DNA of 64,000 nucleotides from contig NZ_JAMQPN010000001.1 in NCBI RefSeq assembly GCF_026151655.1, forward strand, positions 682,001 to 746,000. Direction: 5' to 3'. Of the stretch, positions 36,505 to 46,821 are shown piece by piece. The notes beneath the pieces were generated by a model. That model saw only the letters and a program-made list of their open reading frames with translations. It did not search any database and was not told the origin of the DNA. Positions within the stretch are counted from its first letter, which is position 1. Every line of letters begins with the position of its first letter. The position numbers and the translations under genes are program-made. This DNA comes from Leptospira soteropolitanensis. GTDB taxonomy: Bacteria > Spirochaetota > Leptospiria > Leptospirales > Leptospiraceae.

Positions 36505-39500
36505 ATGACCACCGAAATCTTAACATACACCCCCCAAAACAAAATTCGATTTGTGACGGCGGCCTCTCTCTTTGATGGCCACGACGCTTCCATCAATATC
36601 ATGAGGAGGATTTTGCAACAAAGTGGGGTGGAAGTCATCCACTTGGGCCACAACAGGAGTGTACAAGAGATTGTCCAATGTGCCATCCAAGAAGATGTAC
36701 AAGGGATTGCGATCACCAGTTACCAAGGTGGTCATGTGGAATATTTTCAATACATGATTGATCTATTAAAAAAAGAAGGGGCAGGTCATATTCGCGTGTT
36801 TGGTGGTGGTGGTGGAACCATTCTTCCTTCGGAGATTGAAGTTTTACACAAATATGGTGTCGCTCATATTTATTCTCCTGATGAAGGAAGGACCCTTGGT
36901 TTGCAAGGGATGATCAATGATGTGGTCAAACAATCTGATTTTCCTACTCCACTGTCATTTAACGGAGACCTAGCGTCACAAATCCAAAAGAAAAACTATT
37001 TAGCACTTGGACAAGCCATCACGCAGATGGAATTTTCACTTCTGCAAGAAAAAACAAATTACTCCATTAATTTAGAATTTCCCCCGCCGCAAAAAAACAT
37101 TCCCGTTCTTGGGATTACAGGAACTGGTGGAGCTGGTAAATCTTCTTTAACTGATGAACTCGTTCGTCGGTATTTACATGACTTTCCAGACAAAACTATA
37201 GCGATACTTTCTGTCGATCCATCCAAACGAAAAACAGGTGGGGCCCTCCTCGGGGATCGAATTCGAATGAATTCCATTTTTAACGAAAGAGTGTATATGA
37301 GATCGTTTGCAACAAGAGAAGCAAACATTGCACTCAACAGAAGTGTGAAAGGTGCCATTCAAATTTTAAAATCTGCCGGATATGATCTCATCATAGTTGA
37401 AACTGCTGGGATAGGACAAAGTGATTCTGAAATTACGGAAGTCGCCGATGTTTCGTTATACGTGATGACACCGGAGTATGGTGCCGCCACTCAGTTAGAA
37501 AAAATTGATATGATCGATTACGCGGATGTGATTTCGATCAACAAGTTTGACAAACGCGGGGCACTGGATGCCCTTCGGGATGTTAAAAAACAATACCAAA
37601 GGTCTCGCAATTTATTCAATGATCCAATAGATGTAATGCCGGTGTTTGGAACCATCGCGTCTCAGTTCCAAGATGCAGGAACGGATGAACTCTATGCCCA
37701 TTTGATTGGTGTCGTGATTGCCAAGTGCCAATTGGATTGGAAATCGAAATACCTAAAAAACCAAACGGGAAGAGAGGCATCTGTTGTGCTACCGCCTGAC
37801 CGTGTTCGGTATTTAACAGAAATTAAAGAAGAAATTGATCGGAATGCTGAGTGGATTTCCAAAGAAGCAGAAATTGCAAGATCCGCCTACCAACTAAAAG
37901 GTGCCATTTCCGTTTTAACCAAAAAGGGAAAACCAACTAAAGACTTGGAATCCGAGTATCAATCGTTATGGGATTCTTTATCACTTGAATCCAAAAACAT
38001 ATTGGATACTTGGTCTGAAAAAATTGAATCCTTTCGCAAAGAACAGTATTCTTATTTTGTTCGTGGCAAAGAAATCAAAGTGGATAACTATACGGTTTCT
38101 CTCAGCCATTTGAAAATTCCAAAAATTGCCACACCGCGTTTTGTCGATTGGGGTGATATTTTACATTGGTCTTACCAAGAAAACTTCCCAGGTTTTTTTC
38201 CTTATACGGCGGGAGTGTATCCTTACAAACGAAGTGGAGAAGATCCGACACGTATGTTTGCCGGAGAAGGTGGGCCAGAAAGAACCAATCGTCGTTTCCA
38301 TTATTTGAGTTCGGGAATGCCCGCCAAACGACTGTCAACTGCTTTTGACTCTGTGACTTTGTATGGGGAAGATCCAGACATTCGTCCTGATATTTATGGA
38401 AAAATCGGAAACTCTGGTGTGAATGTTGCCACACTTGATGATGCTAAAAAACTTTATTCAGGTTTTGATCTTTGTGATCCTTCCACTTCGGTTTCCATGA
38501 CCATCAATGGACCCGCACCAATGGTGCTTGCATTTTTTTTGAATGCTGCCATTGACCAAGCTTGTGAGAAATACATACGCGCGGAAGGGAAAACGGAAGA
38601 AGTGAATTCCCAAATTCAAAAAATCTACGCGGCCAAAAGGCAAGTGGTTCCGAGTTTCGATGGGGCACTTCCTGAAACTAACAATAGTTTGGGATTAATG
38701 CTTCTTGGTGTGACGGGTGATGAAGTATTACCTAAAGATGTTTATGAAAAATTAAAAAAAGAAGCCCTTTCGCAAGTGCGAGGAACGGTGCAAGCGGACA
38801 TACTCAAAGAAGACCAAGCCCAAAACACTTGTATCTTCTCTACGGAATTTGCTTTAAAGATGATGGGGGATATCCAACACCACTTCATCCAAAATGCAGT
38901 TCGAAATTTTTATTCGGTTTCGATTAGTGGATACCATATAGCAGAAGCTGGTGCCAATCCTATTACCCAAGTTGCCTTTACCTTAGCCAATGGATTTACT
39001 TATGTAGAATACTATTTAAGTCGCGGGATGGACATCAATGAGTTTGCTCCGAACCTATCTTTCTTTTTTTCAAATGGGATTGATCCCGAATATTCCGTGA
39101 TTGGCCGTGTGGCACGACGGATTTGGGCCAAAGCCATGAAGTTCAAATACAGAGCCAATGAACGATCTCAAATGTTAAAGTACCATATCCAAACATCAGG
39201 TCGGTCGCTACACTCTCAAGAAATTGATTTTAATGATATTCGAACCACATTGCAGGCATTATACGCAATTTATGACAATTGTAATTCGCTTCATACCAAT
39301 GCTTATGATGAAGCCATCACAACTCCCACAGAAGAATCGGTTCGCAGGGCCGTTGCCATCCAGCTTATCATCAATAGAGAGCTTGGTCTTGCCAAAAATG
39401 AAAACCCATTACAGGGTGCTTTTATCATTGAAGAACTTACCAATTTAGTCGAAGAAGCCATCTTAACAGAATTTAATCGTCTGACCGAAAGGGGTGGGGT

Positions 39501-39879
39501 ACTTGGTGCGATGGAGCGGATGTACCAAAGGAATAAAATCCAAGAAGAGTCCCTCCACTATGAAACCTTAAAACATACTGGTGAGTACCCGATCATTGGT
39601 GTGAATACATTTCTCAATCGCAATGGATCACCGACTGTCATTCCTGGTGAGGTGATTCGTTCGACAGATGAGGAGAAACAACAACAAATTGAAAATTTGA
39701 AGGCGTTTCAAAAACGAAATGAAGGCAAAACAGAGTTTGCGATTACAAAATTAAAACAAGTAGCTCGTGCGAAAGAAAATATCTTTCAAGAGTTACTCGA
39801 AACGGTGAAAGTGGCGTCCTTAGGGCAGATCTCACACGCTTTGTACGAAGTGGGAGGTCAGTACCGCCGTAACATGTAA
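36505..39879 (+). CDS. icmF: fused isobutyryl-CoA mutase IcmF
   Basis: Starting from the ATG at 36505 the protein has 1124 residues in three parts: an N-terminal B12-binding domain (DGHDAS, His26, plus VFGGGGGT near 98-105), a MeaB-type GTPase chaperone domain (Walker [10 protein letters not shown] 206-214, [16 protein letters not shown]), and a C-terminal acyl-CoA mutase ([20 protein letters not shown], then [13 protein letters not shown]). This order is specific to IcmF, which interconverts isobutyryl-CoA and n-butyryl-CoA (and in some forms isovaleryl-/pivalyl-CoA). It is a cytosolic adenosylcobalamin enzyme, so a B12 supply is required. The gene stands alone. A TTG nine bases earlier is less likely as start. 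Confidence 0.93.
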   Translation: MTTEILTYTPQNKIRFVTAASLFDGHDASINIMRRILQQSGVEVIHLGHNRSVQEIVQCAIQEDVQGIAITSYQGGHVEYFQYMIDLLKKEGAGHIRVFGGGGGTILPSEIEVLHKYGVAHIYSPDEGRTLGLQGMINDVVKQSDFPTPLSFNGDLASQIQKKNYLALGQAITQMEFSLLQEKTNYSINLEFPPPQKNIPVLGITGTGGAGKSSLTDELVRRYLHDFPDKTIAILSVDPSKRKTGGALLGDRIRMNSIFNERVYMRSFATREANIALNRSVKGAIQILKSAGYDLIIVETAGIGQSDSEITEVADVSLYVMTPEYGAATQLEKIDMIDYADVISINKFDKRGALDALRDVKKQYQRSRNLFNDPIDVMPVFGTIASQFQDAGTDELYAHLIGVVIAKCQLDWKSKYLKNQTGREASVVLPPDRVRYLTEIKEEIDRNAEWISKEAEIARSAYQLKGAISVLTKKGKPTKDLESEYQSLWDSLSLESKNILDTWSEKIESFRKEQYSYFVRGKEIKVDNYTVSLSHLKIPKIATPRFVDWGDILHWSYQENFPGFFPYTAGVYPYKRSGEDPTRMFAGEGGPERTNRRFHYLSSGMPAKRLSTAFDSVTLYGEDPDIRPDIYGKIGNSGVNVATLDDAKKLYSGFDLCDPSTSVSMTINGPAPMVLAFFLNAAIDQACEKYIRAEGKTEEVNSQIQKIYAAKRQVVPSFDGALPETNNSLGLMLLGVTGDEVLPKDVYEKLKKEALSQVRGTVQADILKEDQAQNTCIFSTEFALKMMGDIQHHFIQNAVRNFYSVSISGYHIAEAGANPITQVAFTLANGFTYVEYYLSRGMDINEFAPNLSFFFSNGIDPEYSVIGRVARRIWAKAMKFKYRANERSQMLKYHIQTSGRSLHSQEIDFNDIRTTLQALYAIYDNCNSLHTNAYDEAITTPTEESVRRAVAIQLIINRELGLAKNENPLQGAFIIEELTNLVEEAILTEFNRLTERGGVLGAMERMYQRNKIQEESLHYETLKHTGEYPIIGVNTFLNRNGSPTVIPGEVIRSTDEEKQQQIENLKAFQKRNEGKTEFAITKLKQVARAKENIFQELLETVKVASLGQISHALYEVGGQYRRNM

Positions 39880-39917
39880 ACAAAGGAAGGGGTAGTGCAT
39901 CTACCCTTGGTGACTTT

Positions 39918-41618
39918 ATGATTTCTTGGGATTTAATCAAAAAACACAAACTAGGAATTCCATTACTCTGGGACGTAACAATGGTTTTTGTTGTCCTTGG
40001 GAACTTGGCCCTCATTATTTTTGATTTAAGTTATTTAAGTTTGCGGCCGTTTTACTTTCACAAATTCCCAGAAATTTTAAAACTTTATGACAAACCAATT
40101 TTAGGAATTGAACCTCATCGAACCACAACCGCCTACACTGATTTGGTGGAGGATTTAAAATATTTAACTCAACTGCGTGATGATAGTTTTCGAGAAAACC
40201 AAAGAAAAATCACGAGAGAAGAGATTTACAAAACTCTAACTTCTTTAAAATCACAGGTAGCAAATGAAAAGTTTGATTCCTTATATGCTAACTTTGAGTC
40301 GGCGATTCAAATTGAAGACGTCCAAGTCCGCCGAAAAAAAGTGGAAGATATATTGGTTCAACTCAATGATTTTTTTAGTGTTATGGAAGAAACAGATGAA
40401 ATCACAACTTTAGGTGAACTTTCTGAAAAATATGCTTTTATCAACCGTTTGAGTGTTGAGGCAAATGAGTCGAAAGAAATTTTATCTATTCTTCAGAAGA
40501 TGGACAAACGGATGTTGGAGATTGTAGAAACTAATCCGTTTGCCATGTCTGGACAAACAAAATTCCTAACGGAAATTCAAACAAAAATTAAAAATGAATA
40601 CCAAACACACAAAACAAAAGCTCGGGATATCAAATTAAGGCAAGAATTAGATCCGGTTTTGAACAGAGACCGAATTCCATCGACTGTTGTGGCATTCGCC
40701 TGGTTTTGGAGAGACCAAAACAGATCCTTAGAACAAAAAATTGAATTTTTCAATTCTCAATTTAAAGAATATTTTGCTCTCAACTATTACCGAGCCATCG
40801 CATCAGATGGAAGCCCAGTAAACAACTACTTATTGTTAGATGCACCGTTTCTGTTTTTCTTTTTGGCTGAATTTATACTGAGTTGGCTTATAGCAATCAA
40901 AAATAAAACTTATATAGCTTGGTTTTTATATCCCATTTATCATTGGTATGATGTATTAGGACTCGTTCCTATAGCTACATTTCGTTTCTTTCGTTTGGTT
41001 CGGGTCTATAAAATTTATCTAATGTTACAAACCAACCAATTCACTCGTATTTTAGGGAACGACTTGATTAGTAAAACTTTGAGATATTATTCCAATATCA
41101 TCAAAGAAGAAATTTCTGATATTGTCACCATTCAGATTCTTACAGAAACTCAGAATGAAGTAAAATCTGGAAATTCACTTGATCAACTCGTGAATGCCAT
41201 TGACCAAAATCGAGATGAACTTAAAAAAGTTGCGATTAAAAATATTGCTAAATCGGCTCAGAATCCAAACTTACAAGCTTTGATTCAGAACCTAGTGACT
41301 GAAGTATCTGAGCGTGTTTCCGCGAATATGAAACCAATATCGTTACTTCCTAAGGACATGCAGGCAAATCTTACCAAACAAATTAGTTTAACTATTTATT
41401 CTGCAATTTCACAGGCAACAGTGGCGATGGCAACTGATCCTTCGGGAAGAAAGTCTATCGAGAACTTAATAGACTACATCATTGATGAAATGATTGTTTT
41501 TGCACAAGATCCTGATATGGTAAAACTCAATACGAACATCACAGTGGCACTCATTGAAAATATGAAGAAATCCATTGGAGAGAAAAAGTGGCTGAAAGCA
41601 GAAATTAGCAGTAGCTAA
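39918..41618 (+). CDS. membrane protein with voltage-sensor-like segments and no pore
   Basis: The 566-residue protein has one N-terminal membrane helix (about 14-37), a 260-residue soluble insertion with coiled-coil character (about 50-300), and two further helices (about 305-327 and 333-353) followed by RFFRLVRVYK (356-365), with Arg356, Arg359, Arg362 and Lys365 every third residue. This looks like S1-S4 of a voltage sensor (acid Glu in S2, Asp in WYDVLG of S3, basic S4), but no S5-pore-S6 follows. Residues 370-566 are helical and soluble. It could be a voltage-sensing protein without pore or an unrelated membrane protein. It starts 38 bases after icmF and is not a recognised family. Confidence 0.6.
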   Translation: MISWDLIKKHKLGIPLLWDVTMVFVVLGNLALIIFDLSYLSLRPFYFHKFPEILKLYDKPILGIEPHRTTTAYTDLVEDLKYLTQLRDDSFRENQRKITREEIYKTLTSLKSQVANEKFDSLYANFESAIQIEDVQVRRKKVEDILVQLNDFFSVMEETDEITTLGELSEKYAFINRLSVEANESKEILSILQKMDKRMLEIVETNPFAMSGQTKFLTEIQTKIKNEYQTHKTKARDIKLRQELDPVLNRDRIPSTVVAFAWFWRDQNRSLEQKIEFFNSQFKEYFALNYYRAIASDGSPVNNYLLLDAPFLFFFLAEFILSWLIAIKNKTYIAWFLYPIYHWYDVLGLVPIATFRFFRLVRVYKIYLMLQTNQFTRILGNDLISKTLRYYSNIIKEEISDIVTIQILTETQNEVKSGNSLDQLVNAIDQNRDELKKVAIKNIAKSAQNPNLQALIQNLVTEVSERVSANMKPISLLPKDMQANLTKQISLTIYSAISQATVAMATDPSGRKSIENLIDYIIDEMIVFAQDPDMVKLNTNITVALIENMKKSIGEKKWLKAEISSS

Positions 41619-41692
41619 TCTTCTATCTTTCTACGGCTCATTTTTTATAACTTTCGAACACTGTTTTATAACTAAAAAAGTCTTGTTTTCTT

Positions 41693-42319
41693 TTGAGAAC
41701 AAGATTTGATCGATCCACTTTGATTTCATATATAAAATTAATTCTTCTCTTAATTTGTCTTGTTTTGGCTGGAGTGGAGAGGAAAGCAGAGCCGAATACA
41801 AAGACAACTCCAAATCCATCCCCAGTTTCTGATGCAAAGAGGAAGGATAAAACTAATAAAATAACAAAATTGAAACCAAAAAAAATCCCAACGGAAACTT
41901 TAAAACTTAAAAACGAAAAAGGATATTGGAAGCCGATGAAGATCGTTTGGGATGAAAGCTCTGGTGCTGTTGCGCCTGAGTTTCGGTTTGCAAAACAATT
42001 TCAGTTAGAGACTGAAAAAAATAGAATTATCTTATCTCGTCGAGTAGTGGAGAAAGGGAAATTGATTTTAAATGAATCAAAAGAGATTGCTCCACAAAAA
42101 TATCAAAAATGGATGGAATCGCTTTTTTTATATGAAATCAATCATCTACCGATGGAAGATGTTCCTAAAGTACAAATGACAGGTGTCAGTTATAATTACG
42201 TTTCATTTTATTTAGAATCCACCAAATCAAAGTTTTATTATCAATTGGAAGATCGTAACAATCCAGAATGGAATCAAAAAAATAGTATCATACAAATCAT
42301 AGAAAGGATGAAACCATGA
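41693..42319 (+). CDS. small exported protein upstream of a papain-like protease
   Basis: The 208-residue protein begins at a TTG (41693; another TTG at 41720 is possible) and has an N-terminal signal-like segment (about 12-27). A Pro/Lys-rich spacer leads to a soluble part with TLKLKNEKGYWKPMKIVWDE and a compact strand-rich end. I do not recognise the family. The stop overlaps the start of the papain-like protease by four bases, so both are probably exported together. It could be an inhibitor, chaperone or assembly partner of the protease. Confidence 0.65.
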   Translation: MRTRFDRSTLISYIKLILLLICLVLAGVERKAEPNTKTTPNPSPVSDAKRKDKTNKITKLKPKKIPTETLKLKNEKGYWKPMKIVWDESSGAVAPEFRFAKQFQLETEKNRIILSRRVVEKGKLILNESKEIAPQKYQKWMESLFLYEINHLPMEDVPKVQMTGVSYNYVSFYLESTKSKFYYQLEDRNNPEWNQKNSIIQIIERMKP

Positions 42320-44766
42320 ATTTAAAACCAAATTGGAAAGTGATAGGGCTTTGCCTTGTAATTTCTACTGCAATTTTTGCTGAAGACTTTGACCCAAGTA
42401 GCGTACGTTCTCCAGGATGCAAGCCTGGAACTTTTTCTTGTGGATACATTCCCAGTTCCAAAGAAATCCAAGACAGTATTCCTCTCAAAAGAGATTTTAA
42501 TTCCTTTGATGAACTACCTAAATCCGTTGATCTCTCTTCACAGATGCCGCCTGTTGGAAATCAAGGAAGGCAAAATAGCTGTGTGGCTTGGGCCACCGGT
42601 TACGCAATCAAATCATATCTATTAAAAAACAAAGGACAGGTTTCTGAATATGATCCGCCGTTTGCTGGCGGAAAAGGAAATTTTGTATTTTCACCAGCCT
42701 TTATTTACAACCAACAAAATGGTGGAGAAGATAAAGGGTTATACTATTACAAAACAATGGAATTTTTGAAGACTAGCGGTGTTGCTCCTTGGAGTAGTAT
42801 GCCTTATTCTGATAAAGATTATCTTACACAACCATCGCAATCTTCCAAAAAAGAAGCACTTAAATACAAAATTAAATCCTTCTCTAGACTTAACTTTAAA
42901 AACCCAGATGAAATTAAACGGGTATTAGTCAGTAAGAACGTAGTTATGGTCGGAATGATCATTGATGATGCATTCTATAAATTAAAAGGCTCTAACATTT
43001 ATGATGAGAATGGCGGGCAGAGTTATGGTGGTCACGCCATGACGATTGTCGGGTATGATGATAATAAAAAATCCAAGTCAGGAAAAAAAGGAGCGTTTAA
43101 ATTACAAAACTCTTGGGGAACCAATTGGGGTGATAAAGGATTTGGTTGGGTTTCTTATTCCATGCTCGCTAAAGTTGGACAAGAAACTTATGCTATTATT
43201 GATGAACCCAAACCTCAGAATACGCCGAATCTAACTACAATCCCAACAAAGGTACCTCTACTTCCTCCGAATGAAATTAGAGTTTCAAAAGGAGAATTTG
43301 ACTCTAAGATTATTTTGACTTGGAAAAAACAAGACTTAGCTGTTGCCTATTTGATTCAAAGAAAAGATGAGTCAGAATTTTATGATCTCGCTTATTCCGA
43401 TATACCAAGTTTTACTGACATTTCAGTATCACCTAACTCTAAATATGTGTATAAAATTGTTTCCATAAGTGCTGAAGAAGTATCTGATTCTTCTTTGGAA
43501 GTGGAGGGATTTACAGCTGCTGAATCAAATGTAGTTGGGAGTTTGGGTCAGGTGGTTGGTCTCAATGGTGTGGTTTATGTTAGCGGAACTATGCCGAATG
43601 TAGAATTAAGTTGGTCTGAACTGGATGGAGCAAATAGTTATACAATTGCACGTGCAGACTCAGAATTGAAATGGAAAAACATCGGAACAAGTAAAACTTC
43701 TAACTTTATAGATTCTTCTCCCAAAGTAGGTGAATCAAATTATTATCGCGTGAGTGCCATATTACCTTCAAAGCAATCTAGTGATTGGAGTGATTCAGTG
43801 ATCGTTGATGTTGCTGACCAAAACTTGTTGCCGAATCAAGTCAGTCATTTAACAGCAACTAATGGTGAATTTGCCAATAAAATTGTTTTAAATTGGAATG
43901 CTGCTCCAGGGGCAAAAATCTATTACTTGTATCGATTTGATGAAAGAGCAGAACCTTCTGGGCAATTTGAAATTACTGGAACAAGTTTCACGGATACTGA
44001 CTTAACAATCCAAAATGGAAAACCATATTTATATACTATTATATCTGCAAATGACTTAGGATATGCAGAACCAAGTGAAGTGGCGTTTGGGAAAACAGAT
44101 CCTGTTTTAACTAAAAGAGCTGGCGGAGTCTCTTTGCCTCCTCCCAAAAAACTTACCTCGGGAATTTTTGGAAAAGATAAATTAATCAGCTTAAAATGGG
44201 ATTTGGTAAAGGATAGTTTTGAATATTATATTTATCGCAAACAATTGAATGGAAATGGAAAGACTGGAAAATTTGAATTTGTTTCCTCTGTAGAAGGTAA
44301 TAAAAATTCTTATAGCGAAACTTTTCCTGGAAAGTCAGGTGATCTATTCTTATACTCAGTACGTTCTAAATCAGAATTTGGTTCTGAGTCTAAAGATTCA
44401 AATTTTGTATCTGTTTTTTGGAATGAACCAAAAGTAAATGTTAAGAAAAGGGCATTTTCACTAGAGGAATTGCCTGCTTCTTTTGTCGGTACCTGGACTT
44501 CAATGTATTGGAATCCGAAAATGGGACCGCAAACAGTAGGAATTGAGATCGCTGGGAATGGGCAAGATTTTATCGCTAAATTTACGTTAGGTGATAAAGA
44601 TATTCGTCAATTCAAAGGTACATGGATACCGGGGAGTCAAACGTTAAGAGCTAATGGATTTTTATTTGAATTATCTAAATCATTGGAAGGAAACTCTTTA
44701 GCTCAGTTCCAATCGCTCAAAGAAATTGAAAACGGTGTGGAACTAAGTTTTAGTAAAGAGAAGTGA
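42316..44766 (+). CDS. secreted papain-like C1 cysteine protease with fibronectin-like repeats
   Basis: The 816-residue protein has a signal peptide (about 1-22), a papain-like domain (about 70-298) with the complete site: Gln83 in VGNQGRQNSC, Cys89, His240 in YGGHAMTIVGYDD and Asn265 in LQNSWGTNWGDKG. No inhibitory propeptide domain is apparent; only about 45 residues precede the domain. It continues with about four fibronectin type III-like repeats (about 310-400, 410-500, 505-600, 620-705), each with the pattern of a Trp/Tyr-containing strand (SWSELDGANSY, NWNAAPGAKIYYLYR, KWDLVKDSFEYYIYR), and a C-terminal domain (about 720-816, GTWTSMYWNPKMG). Secreted or surface-bound; substrates unknown. 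Confidence 0.85.
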   Translation: MNLKPNWKVIGLCLVISTAIFAEDFDPSSVRSPGCKPGTFSCGYIPSSKEIQDSIPLKRDFNSFDELPKSVDLSSQMPPVGNQGRQNSCVAWATGYAIKSYLLKNKGQVSEYDPPFAGGKGNFVFSPAFIYNQQNGGEDKGLYYYKTMEFLKTSGVAPWSSMPYSDKDYLTQPSQSSKKEALKYKIKSFSRLNFKNPDEIKRVLVSKNVVMVGMIIDDAFYKLKGSNIYDENGGQSYGGHAMTIVGYDDNKKSKSGKKGAFKLQNSWGTNWGDKGFGWVSYSMLAKVGQETYAIIDEPKPQNTPNLTTIPTKVPLLPPNEIRVSKGEFDSKIILTWKKQDLAVAYLIQRKDESEFYDLAYSDIPSFTDISVSPNSKYVYKIVSISAEEVSDSSLEVEGFTAAESNVVGSLGQVVGLNGVVYVSGTMPNVELSWSELDGANSYTIARADSELKWKNIGTSKTSNFIDSSPKVGESNYYRVSAILPSKQSSDWSDSVIVDVADQNLLPNQVSHLTATNGEFANKIVLNWNAAPGAKIYYLYRFDERAEPSGQFEITGTSFTDTDLTIQNGKPYLYTIISANDLGYAEPSEVAFGKTDPVLTKRAGGVSLPPPKKLTSGIFGKDKLISLKWDLVKDSFEYYIYRKQLNGNGKTGKFEFVSSVEGNKNSYSETFPGKSGDLFLYSVRSKSEFGSESKDSNFVSVFWNEPKVNVKKRAFSLEELPASFVGTWTSMYWNPKMGPQTVGIEIAGNGQDFIAKFTLGDKDIRQFKGTWIPGSQTLRANGFLFELSKSLEGNSLAQFQSLKEIENGVELSFSKEK

Positions 44767-44771
44767 TACGA

Positions 44772-45650
44772 TTAATTAATCGTTTGTAAATACATCCAAA
44801 GTGCCTTAAGTTCAGTATCTGTTAGTTGCCCTAAACTTTTCCAAGGCATTGGGAATTTCATTTCAGAACCATCGGGACGTTTTCCTGTTCTGATGGTTTT
44901 GATAAAGTTTGCTTCTGTATAATGACCGAGACCATTTTTACTTATATTCTGTGCCGAAGGCCATTCTGGTGGGGCACCTTGGATAGGCCCACCTTTTAAA
45001 TCAAATCCATGACACCCTGTACATGTTGATGCAACATATTTTCCATATTCTATAGATATAGAGGGTGTAATATTTGTAAGGTGGTTTCTTTCATGATTAA
45101 TGATTTCCGCAGATACGAAAACAGGAATTTCTCCAATTAAAAATAGAAATCTGCCCAACGGTCCTGGTTTGACTTCGCCTTGTGGTTTGTCAACAGCGGG
45201 GGTGGAACGTAAATAGGAGATTAATTTACCAACATCTTCATTGGTCATACCTTGAAAATCTGTAGAAGGCATAAAGATTAAAGCTTTGCCTTTTCTTCCA
45301 ACACCGTCGCGAATCGCAATAGCAAGTTCTTCATCAGTATTATCAGATAAAACTCCTCCTATACCTGCTGTTAGGTTAGATCCAGATAAGGTTCCTATGG
45401 CGGGATCATCAATAAAGGTTTTTCCGCTTCCGTTAACGTCATGGCAATCCCCACATCCTCTGGATTGGTAGATACGCTTTCCCTCTGCGATATCTATAGG
45501 TTTGGAAAATTTAGGAATAGGGACAGACTTTACTTCGTAAATTTTGTTCATACGAGCGGAACTCAATGCATAGATGGTCGTGATTAACGCTACGAGAATG
45601 CCCACTAAGGATAGAAAGGTGATCATAAGGATACGCGAAATTTTTTTCAT
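44772..45650 (-). CDS. diheme c-type cytochrome
   Basis: I chose the ATG at 45650, which begins a membrane anchor (MKKISRILMITFLSLVGILVA, quoted by its parts: hydrophobic about 8-28), over an upstream TTG. The 292-residue protein has two CxxCH haem sites, CGDCH near residue 69 and CTGCH near 213, each in a class I cytochrome domain with a C-terminal Met ligand region (FMPSTDFQGM and FPMPWKSLGQL). It sits on the periplasmic face of the inner membrane and passes electrons in respiration or detoxification. No oxidase gene is near. It converges on the papain-like gene with 5 bases between the stops. Confidence 0.85.
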   Translation of the reverse strand: MKKISRILMITFLSLVGILVALITTIYALSSARMNKIYEVKSVPIPKFSKPIDIAEGKRIYQSRGCGDCHDVNGSGKTFIDDPAIGTLSGSNLTAGIGGVLSDNTDEELAIAIRDGVGRKGKALIFMPSTDFQGMTNEDVGKLISYLRSTPAVDKPQGEVKPGPLGRFLFLIGEIPVFVSAEIINHERNHLTNITPSISIEYGKYVASTCTGCHGFDLKGGPIQGAPPEWPSAQNISKNGLGHYTEANFIKTIRTGKRPDGSEMKFPMPWKSLGQLTDTELKALWMYLQTIN

Positions 45651-46067
45651 AGGTGGAGCAAAGAGACTCGAGCAGATGTTTTTGGTCAAGGGGAATTAGG
45701 AGGGTTTTTCGCGGATTGGTACAGATTGGATATTGGTATCCCCACCCGATTGAGGGAGAGGAACTGAACCCGCCTCCCAATGGTTTCCTTATATCACACT
45801 TACCTAATTTCGCGAGCAAATCTTCGCTTTACGAAAAATTTCATTTTGAAAAGTTCATAGTTTTGTAAAGAATACACTGTAAGAGTTATAAAATAGTTTA
45901 AATATTCGTTGGAATCAAATGGAGAAACAAAATTGGTTTCTTGGTAATCATAGAATTTGAAACGTACTGTCTTTAATTGAAATGAGTTCCATATGACCAT
46001 TGCAATTCAAATCGTTGTGTCTTATAAAGATATATAGTTCAATCAAATCTAATTCCTTAACAAATCA
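45651..46067. other. 417-base intergenic region with a G+C-rich patch
   Basis: No gene with support is visible here. The only outstanding part is 45740-45783, where CCCCACCC, a GAGGGAGAGG tract and CCGCCTCCC occur in A+T-rich surroundings, flanked by ATTGG and CCAAT as a short inverted repeat. It resembles the G+C-rich element at 56463-56520 in part. The rest is A+T rich and may hold the promoter of the gene at 46068. Confidence 0.4.
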
Positions 46068-46772
46068 ATGACCAAACGAATTGAACATCTTTTAAAAAAT
46101 TCGCATCTACCAGGGCCAAGAGGTAATTTGGGGCTTTTGTATTTATTTTCAAAAAACGCATCTGAAAATGAAGTTAACGAGTGTTTGTCATTTTATAATG
46201 AAGATTTGAGCAATTCTCCTGAAGAATTTGTAGTGATGTGTGGAATTGTTGGGTATTGTATTTTAAACAATAATAATATAAAAAAAACATTAACTAACAT
46301 AAGAAAATATGCTTCACATAGTAGCTGGAGGATTAGAGAATCAGTTGCCATTGGTATCCAAGAGATAACAGAAAATCATAAAGTAGAAATACTCACCAAC
46401 TTAAAGAAATGGATGAGTGGCAATGACTTAGAAAAGCGAGCTATTGTTGCCGCTTTATGTGAGCCCAAACTATTAAAGGAAAAATCTTTTGTTAATGAAC
46501 TATTAGAAATTCTTAATCAGATTACTTTGGATTTTGAAAAAATTGAAGGAAAACTTTCGGGAAACCAAATTTCTTTACGAAAAACTCTTGGATATGGATG
46601 GAGCGTTGCGATTGCCTCTCTTCCTAAGGAAGGTAAAATTGCTTTTGAAAAAATTGCAAAATATAAAAATAAACATATCAAATGGATTGTAAAAGAAAAC
46701 TTAAAAAAAAATCGATTGTTGGTTATGGATAAACAATGGGTAGAACGGTTACTTACAACTTCGAAATCATAG
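46068..46772 (+). CDS. HEAT-repeat-like protein
   Basis: The 234-residue, all-helical cytosolic protein has a repeated pattern of paired helices (IRKYASHSSWRIRESVAIGI; LKKWMSGNDLEKRAIVAALC, both 20 residues) like HEAT or DNA-alkylation-repeat proteins. The W-R-[I/V]-R-E-[S/A]-V pattern is typical of HEAT or AlkD-like helices, but catalytic residues of AlkD cannot be judged by eye. It is probably a protein-protein interaction scaffold, or a DNA glycosylase-like protein. A palindrome at its stop codon may be a terminator. Confidence 0.6.
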   Translation: MTKRIEHLLKNSHLPGPRGNLGLLYLFSKNASENEVNECLSFYNEDLSNSPEEFVVMCGIVGYCILNNNNIKKTLTNIRKYASHSSWRIRESVAIGIQEITENHKVEILTNLKKWMSGNDLEKRAIVAALCEPKLLKEKSFVNELLEILNQITLDFEKIEGKLSGNQISLRKTLGYGWSVAIASLPKEGKIAFEKIAKYKNKHIKWIVKENLKKNRLLVMDKQWVERLLTTSKS

Positions 46773-46788
46773 AAAAAATTTTTCTATG
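46768..46788. terminator. palindromic hairpin at the stop of the HEAT-like gene
   Basis: CATAGAAAAA, one unpaired A, TTTTTCTATG. The stem is 10 bp and includes the stop codon (TAG at 46770-46772), with T-rich sequence after it. It can serve the plus-strand gene and possibly the converging ferredoxin gene. Confidence 0.45.
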
Positions 46789-46821
46789 ATGGTTATTAAA
46801 AAAATAGATTTAGGTTATTTT

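Noticed and set aside
36795..36815. Run of GGT triplets that could be a microsatellite
   Set aside because: It lies in frame in icmF and encodes the glycine loop of the B12-binding domain.
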